Notes under the pieces: generated by a model | The model's input: only the letters and a program-made list of their open reading frames with translations | Databases searched by the model: none | Told to the model about the DNA's origin: nothing | NCBI GenBank assembly: GCA_031411575.1 | Contig: JANOBJ010000126.1 | Span: 1-15,270 of the forward strand | Reading direction: 5' to 3' | Source: JANOBJ01 sp031411575 | Lineage (GTDB): Bacteria > Pseudomonadota > Gammaproteobacteria > Burkholderiales > Burkholderiaceae_C | Length of the DNA stretch: 15,270 nt | Shown here: in pieces, positions 1 through 6,766 of the stretch | Numbering within the stretch: position 1 is the first letter of the stretch | How the letters are laid out: the number at the start of each line of letters is the position of its first letter | Position numbers and translations under genes: made by a program

Positions 1-111
1 GCCACCGAAACCGGCGAAAAGATGCCCACCGACCTGTTGGTGGACATTTCGCCGCTGGCGCTGCGGATGAGCAGCCCGTTTAACGCGGGGTATTGGCTCG
101 CGGCGGCCTGA
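1..111 (+). CDS. 3' end of an unrecognised gene (5' truncated by window edge)
   Basis: Frame 1 is open from the first base to a TGA at 109-111 and gives 36 residues, ending in a hydrophobic tail (NAGYWLAAA). I do not recognise the family from this fragment. Codon use is GC-rich like the core genes here. The gene converges on rsmA, and a rho-independent terminator lies about 130 bp downstream, consistent with a real gene end. The stop codon's last base starts a short direct repeat. Confidence 0.6.
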   Translation, partial: ATETGEKMPTDLLVDISPLALRMSSPFNAGYWLAAA

Positions 112-149
112 CTGACGCTCGCCCCCAGAGGACTGACACTCGCCCCCAG
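111..149. repeat. Imperfect 18-bp tandem-like direct repeat
   Basis: Two 18-bp units at 111-128 and 132-149 differ at one base (ACTGACGCTCG versus ACTGACACTCG, each followed by CCCCCAG). They directly follow the stop codon of the upstream gene and lead into a hairpin-forming segment. From memory, CGCCCCCAG-type segments like this recur between genes in Comamonadaceae. That recollection is not proof. Confidence 0.6.
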
Positions 150-163
150 GCTCCGCGCACTGC

Positions 164-230
164 GTGTCGCTGCGCCTCCCCCCTACCGGGGGCGACACCA
201 GCGGCCCGGCTGAGCCGGTTCCGCGGTGTC
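164..230. repeat. Two overlapping, mutually exclusive hairpins in intergenic DNA
   Basis: Hairpin 1 pairs GTGTCGC (164-170) with GCGACAC (192-198), with an inner CCCC/GGGG stem around a TACC loop (184-187). Hairpin 2 pairs GACACC (194-199) with GGTGTC (225-230), GCGG (201-204) with CCGC (221-224) and CCGGC (206-210) with GCCGG (214-218), closed by a TGA loop. Both use bases 194-198, so only one can form at a time. The block probably belongs to a dispersed Comamonadaceae intergenic repeat (inference from memory). It lies just upstream of the terminator hairpin at 241-264. Confidence 0.6.
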
Positions 231-240
231 TCTGGAACGA

Positions 241-264
241 AAACCCGCTTTGGCGGGTTTTTTT
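241..264 (+). terminator. Rho-independent terminator
   Basis: An 8-bp stem, AAACCCGC (241-248) paired with GCGGGTTT (253-260), has a 4-nt loop and runs into a T-tract at 258-264. It ends transcription of the plus-strand gene that stops at 111. In the opposite direction only four T residues follow the stem, so termination of leftward rsmA transcripts would be weaker. Confidence 0.85.
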
Positions 265-295
265 ATGTCTATTCGGCGCCATGTCCGCGTCTGGT

Positions 296-327
296 GGTCA
301 TTGTTTGCTATATATTTTGTAGTGCCT
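296..327 (+). repeat. Short palindromic element, copy D
   Basis: The flank GGTCATT (296-302) is followed by a 25-bp core (303-327) beginning GTTTGCTAT. The left half and the flank match the copy at 6715-6746 closely (16 of 17 bases between 295-311 and 6714-6730). The right arm has decayed to TAGTGCC instead of TAGCAAA. It lies in the spacer between the terminator and the 3' end of rsmA. Confidence 0.65.
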
Positions 328-396
328 GTAGGCGGGTCTGTTTGATCGGGGCCACATGGCGAGCGACCGACCCGCTTTGCCGACGCGCCTCCGCGG

Positions 397-1242
397 TCAG
401 GTGCGTTGCGCCAGCGCTACGTATTCGGCGACGGGTACTTCTTCGGCGCGGCGCTGCACGTCGAAGGTGCCGGCAAAACCTTTCTCATCGAGCCACTTGC
501 CCAGCGTGTGGCGCAACAGTTTTCGGCGCTGGCTGAAGGCGACCTGCACGATCTCGCTCAGGTGCTGGACCTGCAGCGGCTCGGGGTGGGCGCGCGGGAC
601 CATGTGCACCACGGCGCTGTCCACGCGCGGCGGCGGGTTGAAGCTCTGCGGCGGCACAAACAGCACGTTATCCATCGCGTAACGCCACTGCAACATCACC
701 GATAGCCGGCCGTAGTCGCTGGTGGCGGGTGCGGCCACCATGCGGTCGATCACTTCTTTTTGCAGCATGAAATGCTGGTCTTCGATCGCGTCCACCTGAT
801 CGAGCAAATGAAACAGGATGGGTGTGGAAATGTTGTAGGGCAGGTTGCCCACCACCCGAAGCCTGGCTAGCCGACCGTCGCGCGGAGTCGGCTCTGCGCT
901 GGCAGTGGCGTCTTCTGCGTCTGCTACATTATTAATAGCAAACCTTGACCTGCTGACGCCGACCACGGGCACTATTTGCCTGAAATTGACCTTCAGCACA
1001 TCGCTTTCGATCACCTGCAGCTGCGGGTGCGCGCGCAGGCGGGCCGCGAGGTCGCGGTCGAGCTCGATCACGATCAGATGGCCCAGCCGCTCCACCAGCG
1101 GCTGTGTCAACGCGGCCAGGCCGGGGCCGATCTCGACCATGACCTGACCCGGCTGCGGCGCGATCTCGCGCACGATCGCGTCAATGATGGCCGCGTCCGC
1201 CAGAAAATGCTGGCCGAAGCGTTTGCGGGGGATGTGTTTCAA
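397..1242 (-). CDS. rsmA: 16S rRNA (adenine1518/1519-N6)-dimethyltransferase RsmA (KsgA)
   Basis: RsmA dimethylates two adjacent adenines in the 3' hairpin of 16S rRNA, using S-adenosylmethionine, late in 30S assembly. Visible motifs, numbered from TTG 1242, are RKRFGQHFL (6-14), the SAM-binding VEIGPG (36-41), IELDRDLAARL, catalytic NLPYN (133-137), and the C-terminal helical domain with FSQRRKLLRHTLG. I chose the TTG at 1242 because family members begin near KHIPRKRFGQHFL. The frame stays open to a TTG at 1296, but those 18 residues come from a neighbouring repeat element. Neither start has a good ribosome binding site. Between NF and LRVVGNLPYN there are about 39 residues, where I recall about 9 in E. 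coli KsgA. The extra segment (roughly 868-966) contains a dispersed palindrome in frame. rsmA is last in the lptD-surA-rsmA cluster, and no pdxA lies between surA and rsmA. Confidence 0.93.
   Translation of the reverse strand: MKHIPRKRFGQHFLADAAIIDAIVREIAPQPGQVMVEIGPGLAALTQPLVERLGHLIVIELDRDLAARLRAHPQLQVIESDVLKVNFRQIVPVVGVSRSRFAINNVADAEDATASAEPTPRDGRLARLRVVGNLPYNISTPILFHLLDQVDAIEDQHFMLQKEVIDRMVAAPATSDYGRLSVMLQWRYAMDNVLFVPPQSFNPPPRVDSAVVHMVPRAHPEPLQVQHLSEIVQVAFSQRRKLLRHTLGKWLDEKGFAGTFDVQRRAEEVPVAEYVALAQRT
919..950 (-). repeat. Short palindromic element, copy B, in frame inside rsmA
   Basis: On the minus strand GGTCAAG (950-944) is followed by a 25-bp core (943-919) that begins GTTTGCTAT and ends GTAGCAGAC. 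The 8-bp arms (919-926 and 936-943) have one mismatch. It has the same layout and spacing as the other copies. It encodes approximately RSRFAINNVAD in rsmA, within an extra segment absent from the canonical protein. Length and frame are compatible with continued translation. Confidence 0.75.
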
Positions 1243-1267
1243 ACCAGGGCGACGAGCGTGGGGGCTA

Positions 1268-1427
1268 GCAGGCTGAATCAGTGAAATCGCCGGCAAGCGG
1301 CTGCCCAGCGGCGTGCCAGGCTAGGCGCACAGCACAGACGGGCCCGTAGGCCCGGCGAGCATTTGCAACGCCGCATGGCGCGGCGAGGAGCAGACGAGTG
1401 GCGGCGAATTTCACTGATTCAGCCTGC
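1268..1427. repeat. ~160-bp element with ~25-bp terminal inverted repeats
   Basis: Bases 1268-1287 are a perfect 20-bp inverted match to 1408-1427. Including CGCCG at 1288-1292 against CGGCG at 1402-1406, the match extends to about 25 bp with a one-base indel. The roughly 115-bp interior holds smaller inverted repeats such as GGGCCCGTAGGCCC. The element begins 3 bases after the surA stop and ends before the preferred rsmA start, so it fills the surA-rsmA spacer. It could be a MITE-like dispersed repeat or a large RNA hairpin in the polycistronic message. One frame is open across it, but I see no recognisable protein. Confidence 0.75.
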
Positions 1428-1430
1428 CAT

Positions 1431-2855
1431 CTAAAGCCCCAGTGGCTCGCGCATTTCCACATAGGCGCGGCCGCGCACGTCCTGCGCCCACTGGGTGTAG
1501 GCCTCGTCGAGCTTTTTCTCGCGCACCAGGTTGCGCGCGATCTCGCGCTGCTCACGCTGGCCCAGGCTGGTTTCGCGGCGCTCGACCAGCTGGATCAGAT
1601 GCACGCCAAAGCGCGACACCACGGGTTCGCTGACCTGGCCGGGGCGCAGCTCGTTCATGGCGTCCTCGAACTCGGGCACGAACTGGCCAGGATTGGCCCA
1701 GCCCAGGTCGCCGCCCTCGCGCGCGCTGCCGTCCTGTGAATTCTCGCGCGCCAGCACGGCAAAGTCGGCGGTTCCGGCCTGCACGCGGCGCTTGAAATCG
1801 GCCAGCCGCTCGCGCGCGGCGCTCTCGCTGAGTTGCGCGCCCGGGCGCAGCAGGATGTGGCGCGCGCGGCTTTGCGTGACGCTCACGCCGGGCATGCCGG
1901 CCTGCTTTTTCTCCAGCACTTTCAGGATGTGAAACCCCGCCGGCGAGCGCACCAGGCCGCTCAACCCGCCGGGGCGGACGTTTTTGGTGGCTTCCACAAA
2001 GATGTCGGGGTAGCGGTCCGCATTGCGCAAGCCGAGCACGCCGCCGCTGGCGCGATCGGGCGCGTCCGACGCGGTGCGGGCGAGGTTGGCGAAGTCTTCG
2101 CCGGCGCGCGCGCGCTCCAGCAACCCCTGCGCACGCGCCTGCAGCGCGCTCACCTGCTGGGGGGTGGCGTTTTCGGGCACCGCCACCAGCACCATCGCCA
2201 GGTTGATCTCGGCGGCCGACGCATCGCCCGCGCCCTGCTGCTCGCGGATGAACTGGTCGACCTCGGCGTCGCTCACCTTGACGCGCGGCTCGACCTCGCG
2301 CTCGCGCACACGGGCCAGCAGGATCTGGTTGCGCAGGTCGTCACGAAACTGGGTCAGCGGGATACCGTCGGTCGCCAGCCGGCGCCGCAGTTCGGCCACC
2401 TCCACCTGGTTTTGCCGCGCCACCGCCTGCTCGGCCTGGTCAACCGCGGCCTCGTCCACGCGGATGCCGGATTCGCGTGCCACCTGCAGCTGCGCCTTTT
2501 CACTGATGACGCGCTCGAGCACCTGCTTGCCCAGCTCGCTGCGCGGTGGCAGCGCGCCGCCCTGCTGCGCGAGCTGCTGCTCCAGCCGCACCAGCCGCGC
2601 GCGCACTTCGTTGTTGGTCACCGGTTCGGTGTTGACGATGGCCACGATGAAGTCTGCCGCGCGTTGCACGCCCGGGCCGGGGGCGCGCGGCACGGCCAGG
2701 CTGCCGCCCAGCTGTGGCGTGATGCGCAGGCCCTGCGCCGTCGCGTGCGGGGCCGGCAGGCCCAGGCCCGCAAGGACCAGCACCACGGCCAGCGCCAGGC
2801 CGCACGGGGCAGCAGGAACAGAACGGGCCGGGGTGGCCGGGGCGCGGTGGGTCAT
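1431..2855 (-). CDS. surA: Periplasmic chaperone / peptidyl-prolyl isomerase SurA
   Basis: SurA escorts unfolded outer-membrane proteins across the periplasm to the BAM complex; LptD is a classic client. Numbered from ATG 2855 (474 residues): a signal peptide with hydrophobic core about 18-36 and likely cleavage near ATA-Q (40-41); a SurA N-terminal chaperone domain about 62-192; and two parvulin PPIase domains about 215-317 and 327-427. Each parvulin repeat carries an ending of the form SPAGFHILKVLE or SRFGVHLIQLVE, and the second opens with RARHILL. The frame extends upstream to a TTG at 2879, but ATG 2855 leaves a normal signal peptide. It lies 54 nt downstream of lptD and is probably co-transcribed with it. 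Length is slightly above the roughly 430 residues of E. coli SurA. Confidence 0.95.
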   Translation of the reverse strand: MTHRAPATPARSVPAAPCGLALAVVLVLAGLGLPAPHATAQGLRITPQLGGSLAVPRAPGPGVQRAADFIVAIVNTEPVTNNEVRARLVRLEQQLAQQGGALPPRSELGKQVLERVISEKAQLQVARESGIRVDEAAVDQAEQAVARQNQVEVAELRRRLATDGIPLTQFRDDLRNQILLARVREREVEPRVKVSDAEVDQFIREQQGAGDASAAEINLAMVLVAVPENATPQQVSALQARAQGLLERARAGEDFANLARTASDAPDRASGGVLGLRNADRYPDIFVEATKNVRPGGLSGLVRSPAGFHILKVLEKKQAGMPGVSVTQSRARHILLRPGAQLSESAARERLADFKRRVQAGTADFAVLARENSQDGSAREGGDLGWANPGQFVPEFEDAMNELRPGQVSEPVVSRFGVHLIQLVERRETSLGQREQREIARNLVREKKLDEAYTQWAQDVRGRAYVEMREPLGL

Positions 2856-2909
2856 GGTGAAGGCGTCCGGGGGCGTCAAAAGGTGAAAAGGGGGTCCATC
2901 GTAGCGCGA

Positions 2910-5306
2910 TCACTCGTAGGTGCTGAAGCGGCTGGGCACGGTGGTCTGTTCGCTCAGGTACTGGTAGCGCGGGATGTTGTCGCGCAGGGTCTTGAGCGGA
3001 TTCGAGCCCAGCCGCGAGAAACCCACGAATTCCAGCTGGAACAGGATGCGCTTGTTGGACGAGCTGGTACCGCTTTGCAGCCGCTCCAGCACGATGCGGC
3101 CGAGCCAGCAGCCGGCGTCGTACTCGAGGCCGAGCACCGCGTCGACCAGTTTTTTGTCCTGCATGCTGTAGTTGAGCCGGCCCACGCTGTACCAGCGCCC
3201 TTCGCCCTGGCCGCGGCCGACACCGAGCTCCTGGCCCTTGTCGCCCCACAGGTCGTTGATGGGCCACTGCCAGCCCACGTCGATCTGCTCGCTGCTGCCG
3301 CGCTGCAGCCGGTAGGCGGCGCTCACCACGCGGTAGTTGCCGGGGCTGTAGCGCCCGCCGATAGTGGAGCGGATCGAGCGCTGGGTCTTGGGGTTGTACT
3401 GCACGGTGGAGTCCAGGCTCCACTTGGGCGTCCAGTTGATGGTGGCGCCCAGCAGCAGGTCGCTCAGGCGTTCGCTCACAGCCGTGCCGCCGGGCAGCGT
3501 GACGCGCTGGTCCTCAAAACGCAGCCGCTGCGCAATGCCAAAGCGTGCGGCCTCGGCGCCGGTGGTGGGGTCGAGCAGCCGCGTGGTCGCGCCGAGTGTC
3601 AGCAGGTTGTTGTCGGAGATGCGGTCGTGGCCGCCAAACGCGTTTTCGGTGAAGACGGTGGCGAAGTTGAAGTCGTTGGCGCCCGAGTCGGAGTTGGGCA
3701 GCAGGCTCTGGTCGCGAAACGGCGTGTACACATAAAACGCGCGTGGCTCCAGCGTCTGGCGGAAGCTGCGGCCAAAGTAGCTGGCGTCGCGCTCGAACAC
3801 CAGCCCGCTGTCCAGGCTGAAGGTGGGCAGCACGCGGCTGGCGGTGGTGGCACCATTGGCCAGCGGCGCGTCGAACTGGTAGTTGGTGGCGTGCAGCTGC
3901 AGCTTCGGGGTGATGAAGCCGCCCGGCAGCGCCCAGGGCCGGCTGACTTGCAGCAGCGTAAAGCTGCGCCGCGCGTTGGCCTGGCCGGTCAGGGTGCGGT
4001 CGGCTTCGAAGCGGGTGAAATCGGCGTCCACCGCGTAGTCAAACCCCGACACGTTGGCGCGTGCGTACTTGGCCGTGAGCTGCGGCATACGGTCGTATGG
4101 CGGAATGATGGGCGCGGTGGCGTCCTGCAGCGTCTGCCACTTGAGCGCGCGCAGCGAGGTGGAGAAGTTGCCGCTGCCCCACGACAGCGTGCCGTCGTTG
4201 GCCAGCAGGCGCTGGGTCAGCGAGCCGCTGGCGCGGGTGAAGTCGCGCCAGTAGTTGTCGTCGCTGACGCGGTTCAGGCTCAGGCCCACCGCTACCGCGC
4301 CGATGCCCGCAATGCCGGTGTCCAGGCTGCCGCTGTGGCTGGCGCCCACGCCCCAGCGGATGCGGTCGCGCAGCTTGTCGTTGGGCATCACGTTGGCGCG
4401 CACCTGGCCGTTGTAGGCCGGCTCGAGGTAGCGGAACTCGCCGCCCAGATCGACACCGCGCTTGGTCATGAGCGAGGGGTAGAAGGTGGCGTCGCGGTTG
4501 GGCGCGATGTTCCAGTAGTAGGGCAGGATGGCTTCCACGCCGTTCACGTTGTCCAGCCCGATGGTGGGCGGCAGCACGCCTGATTTGCGTTTGTCCGACA
4601 GCGGGAAGCTCAACGCCGGGATTGGCAGGATCGGCACGCCCAGGAAGCTCAGCACCGCGTCCTCGGCCTGGCCGGTTTCTTCCTCGTTGTCGATCTTCAC
4701 CGAGCCGGCACGCAGGATCCAGTCGGGCATCCAGCTCGGGCCGGGCTTGCGCTGGCAGGTGGTGTAGGTGGCGTTGCGGATGATGGCGCGCTTGTCGTCA
4801 ATAAAGTCGATGCGGCTGGCGTCGCCGTAGGCATCGTTCTTGAGGAAACGGTAGCGCGGCTCGTTGAAGAAGCCCTCGAAGGCCTCGATCTTGAGTTCCA
4901 GCTCCTTGCCTTCGTAGATATTGCCGGCCTGGTTGATGCGCACGTTGCCACGCGCCTTGGCCAGGTCATCGGGCTGGTAGTACTCGAGCCGGTCAGCGCG
5001 GATCACGGTGTCGGCGCGGCGCAGCTCGGCGTTGCCCTCGATCACCGTCTCCAGATCAGGCCGGCCCGACATGCGCTCGCCGTTGATGAAGGTCGGCCGC
5101 TCCTTGCGGCTGGCGTCAGGGATCGCGTCCTGCAGCAGCGGGCTGGGCTTCAGTCGCACGGGCGACTCTTCCGGCGTCTGCGCCAGCAGGGGCCCGTGCA
5201 GCAGCGCACAGGCCACCACGGCGACCGGCGTCAGCGCAAAGCGGCAACGGGCCACTGGCGGGCGCTGGGGGCGCTTGCGCAGTACATCAGGCATCCAGCG
5301 GGGCAT
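2910..5306 (-). CDS. lptD: LPS-assembly outer membrane protein LptD
   Basis: LptD is the outer-membrane barrel that, with lipoprotein LptE, inserts lipopolysaccharide into the outer leaflet. The 798 residues comprise a signal peptide (hydrophobic stretch about 22-42, ending LLAQ), a periplasmic OstA/LptA-like domain about 75-210 (ADTVIRADRLEYYQPDDLAKARGNV region), and a long C-terminal LptD barrel with many aromatic-ended strands. The mature protein shows only two cysteines, C184 (TTCQRK) and C733 (AGCWLG). E. coli LptD has four, with a CC pair in the second region, so only one interdomain disulfide is possible here. It heads the lptD-surA-rsmA cluster and is divergent from the amgK-type kinase. 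The start is an ATG at 5306; an in-frame ATG at 5294 is also possible. Confidence 0.96.
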   Translation of the reverse strand: MPRWMPDVLRKRPQRPPVARCRFALTPVAVVACALLHGPLLAQTPEESPVRLKPSPLLQDAIPDASRKERPTFINGERMSGRPDLETVIEGNAELRRADTVIRADRLEYYQPDDLAKARGNVRINQAGNIYEGKELELKIEAFEGFFNEPRYRFLKNDAYGDASRIDFIDDKRAIIRNATYTTCQRKPGPSWMPDWILRAGSVKIDNEEETGQAEDAVLSFLGVPILPIPALSFPLSDKRKSGVLPPTIGLDNVNGVEAILPYYWNIAPNRDATFYPSLMTKRGVDLGGEFRYLEPAYNGQVRANVMPNDKLRDRIRWGVGASHSGSLDTGIAGIGAVAVGLSLNRVSDDNYWRDFTRASGSLTQRLLANDGTLSWGSGNFSTSLRALKWQTLQDATAPIIPPYDRMPQLTAKYARANVSGFDYAVDADFTRFEADRTLTGQANARRSFTLLQVSRPWALPGGFITPKLQLHATNYQFDAPLANGATTASRVLPTFSLDSGLVFERDASYFGRSFRQTLEPRAFYVYTPFRDQSLLPNSDSGANDFNFATVFTENAFGGHDRISDNNLLTLGATTRLLDPTTGAEAARFGIAQRLRFEDQRVTLPGGTAVSERLSDLLLGATINWTPKWSLDSTVQYNPKTQRSIRSTIGGRYSPGNYRVVSAAYRLQRGSSEQIDVGWQWPINDLWGDKGQELGVGRGQGEGRWYSVGRLNYSMQDKKLVDAVLGLEYDAGCWLGRIVLERLQSGTSSSNKRILFQLEFVGFSRLGSNPLKTLRDNIPRYQYLSEQTTVPSRFSTYE

Positions 5307-5419
5307 CCATCAACAGGCGTTCGGGTGGTGGCAGAGTGGGTGATCGGGGTCAGGTGGCCGACGCCGCACGACGGCTGCCAGCGCTTGGCCAGCGGCCCGG
5401 GCGGCCCCTGCCGGGTTTG

Positions 5420-5425
5420 TAGAAT
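5420..5425 (+). promoter_or_regulatory. Possible -10 box for amgK
   Basis: TAGAAT ends 9 bases before the amgK ATG at 5435. No convincing -35 hexamer lies 16-18 bp upstream; the nearest TTGGCC (5385-5390) is too far away. If this box is used, transcription would begin almost at the start codon and the message would be nearly leaderless, which fits the absence of a Shine-Dalgarno sequence. The whole lptD-amgK spacer is only 128 bp, so promoters for both directions must lie in it or inside the genes. Confidence 0.35.
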
Positions 5426-5434
5426 GGATTATCC

Positions 5435-6634
5435 ATGAGTGACCCGCTTGAGCCGATCCCGGCCCCCTTCCCCCTGCCCGCCCGGGCGCCTGACGCAGCA
5501 GCCGCTGCCGAGGCGCCAGTCGCCTCGCTCGCAGCCTCGCCGATCGCCTGGCCCGACGCCGCGCGGCACGCCGCGTTCGACCGCTGGCTTTCCGCCGTCG
5601 CACCGGCCCACGGGTTGCGGGCCGACACGCTGCGCGCGGCCTCGGCCGACGCGAGTTTTCGCCGCTATTTCCGGGTCGACACCACGGGCGGCGCCAGCTG
5701 CATCGTGATGGACGCGCCGCCCGCTCAGGAAGACTGCCGACCATTCGTCAAGGTGGCCGGCCTGCTGCACGGCGCCGGGCTGCTGGCGCCGCAGGTGCTG
5801 GCCTGGGACGAGGCGCAGGGCTTCATGCTGCTGAGCGACCTGGGCGCCCGCACCCTGATGGAGGTCATCAACCCGCTGCCCACGCCGCCCGGCACCCCGC
5901 TGCGCGAGCCCGACGCGGCGACCCACGCGCTGTACCTGAAAGCCGTGGACGCGCTGATCGCCTGGCAGCTGGCCTCGCGGCCCGGCGTGCTGCCGCCCTA
6001 TGACGAGGCGCTGCTGCAACGCGAACTGGCGCTGTTTCCCGACTGGTACCTGGCCCAACACCGCGGTGTGGCGGTGCAAGGCGAGCTGCGTGCCACGCTG
6101 GACAAGACCTTCGCGCTGATCGTGCAGCACAACCTGGCTGCGCCACAGGTCTACGTGCATCGGGACTACATGCCGAGGAACCTGATGTTCTGCCCACCCG
6201 CGCAGCTCGGCATCCTGGATTTCCAGGACGCGGTCTTCGGCCCCATCACCTACGACATCGCCAGCCTGATGCGCGATGCCTTTTTGAGCTGGGACGAGCC
6301 GTTTGTGCTCGACATCACCGTGCGCTACTGGCAAGCCGCGAAGAAGGCGGGGCTGCTGGGCGCGGGCAGCGCGTCGGGCTGGGGCGACGACTTTGGCGAG
6401 TTTTACCGGGGCGTGGAATGGATGGGCCTGCAGCGGCACCTGAAAGTGGCGGGCATCTTTGCGCGCCTGACGCTGCGCGACGGCAAGCCGAAGTACCTGG
6501 CCGACGCGCCGCGCTTCATTGGCTACATCCGCGCCACCGCCAGTCGCTACCGCGAACTGACGCCGCTACTGCGACTGATCGACCAGGTGGAAGGCACCCA
6601 GGCCGTCACCGGTTACGCGTTCGGGCGGCTATGA
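5435..6634 (+). CDS. amgK: Aminoglycoside-phosphotransferase-fold kinase, probable MurNAc/GlcNAc anomeric kinase AmgK
   Basis: AmgK phosphorylates the anomeric hydroxyl of N-acetylmuramate or N-acetylglucosamine in cell-wall recycling. The 399-residue protein has the APH fold: an N-terminal lobe (FRRYFRV about 75-81, CIVMDAPP about 89-96), the catalytic loop VHRDYMPRNLM with H242, D244 and N249, and the metal-binding LDFQDA with D262. The first 40 residues are Ala/Pro-rich low complexity, so the true start may be further in, though ATG 5435 is the first. Family assignment is firm. The specific substrate rests on sequence style and on the position next to lptD, where amgK-murU sits in Pseudomonas. 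The partner uridylyltransferase murU is not adjacent here; rsmE follows instead. Confidence 0.82.
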   Translation: MSDPLEPIPAPFPLPARAPDAAAAAEAPVASLAASPIAWPDAARHAAFDRWLSAVAPAHGLRADTLRAASADASFRRYFRVDTTGGASCIVMDAPPAQEDCRPFVKVAGLLHGAGLLAPQVLAWDEAQGFMLLSDLGARTLMEVINPLPTPPGTPLREPDAATHALYLKAVDALIAWQLASRPGVLPPYDEALLQRELALFPDWYLAQHRGVAVQGELRATLDKTFALIVQHNLAAPQVYVHRDYMPRNLMFCPPAQLGILDFQDAVFGPITYDIASLMRDAFLSWDEPFVLDITVRYWQAAKKAGLLGAGSASGWGDDFGEFYRGVEWMGLQRHLKVAGIFARLTLRDGKPKYLADAPRFIGYIRATASRYRELTPLLRLIDQVEGTQAVTGYAFGRL

Positions 6635-6714
6635 GGCGGCATCGGTGCGGCACGCGCCCGGCATCGCTCAAAACCCCGTTTTTACGTCAAAACGTGCTGT
6701 TGTGCTCGCCCCCT

Positions 6715-6746
6715 GGTCATAGTTTGCTATAAATAATATAGCAAAC
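6715..6746 (+). repeat. Short palindromic element, copy A (best preserved)
   Basis: The flank GGTCATA (6715-6721) precedes a perfect 10-bp inverted repeat, GTTTGCTATA (6722-6731) and TATAGCAAAC (6737-6746), with a 5-nt spacer. It ends 20 bp before the rsmE start codon, so it would form a hairpin in any rsmE leader. A second, weaker inverted repeat (CGTTTT/AAAACG, 6677-6694) lies upstream in the same spacer. There is no T-tract after the palindrome, so it is not a standard terminator. Confidence 0.8.
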
Positions 6747-6766
6747 AGAATTCTCCCACACCGCTG

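Noticed and set aside
1243..1296. Extension of rsmA to the TTG at 1296
   Set aside because: The extra 18 residues overlap an arm of the 160-bp inverted-repeat element, and the family starts near KHIPRKRFG. I therefore prefer TTG 1242, although no good ribosome binding site decides it.
1833..4583. A 916-codon open frame on the plus strand, antisense to surA and lptD
   Set aside because: It overlaps two clearly identified genes on the other strand. Its translation is Arg/Ala/Gly/His-rich with no family signature, as expected for a mirror frame in very GC-rich coding DNA.
5429..6439. A 336-codon minus-strand frame opposite amgK
   Set aside because: The opposite strand encodes a kinase with all catalytic motifs; the antisense translation is Arg/Gly/His/Gln-rich without motifs.
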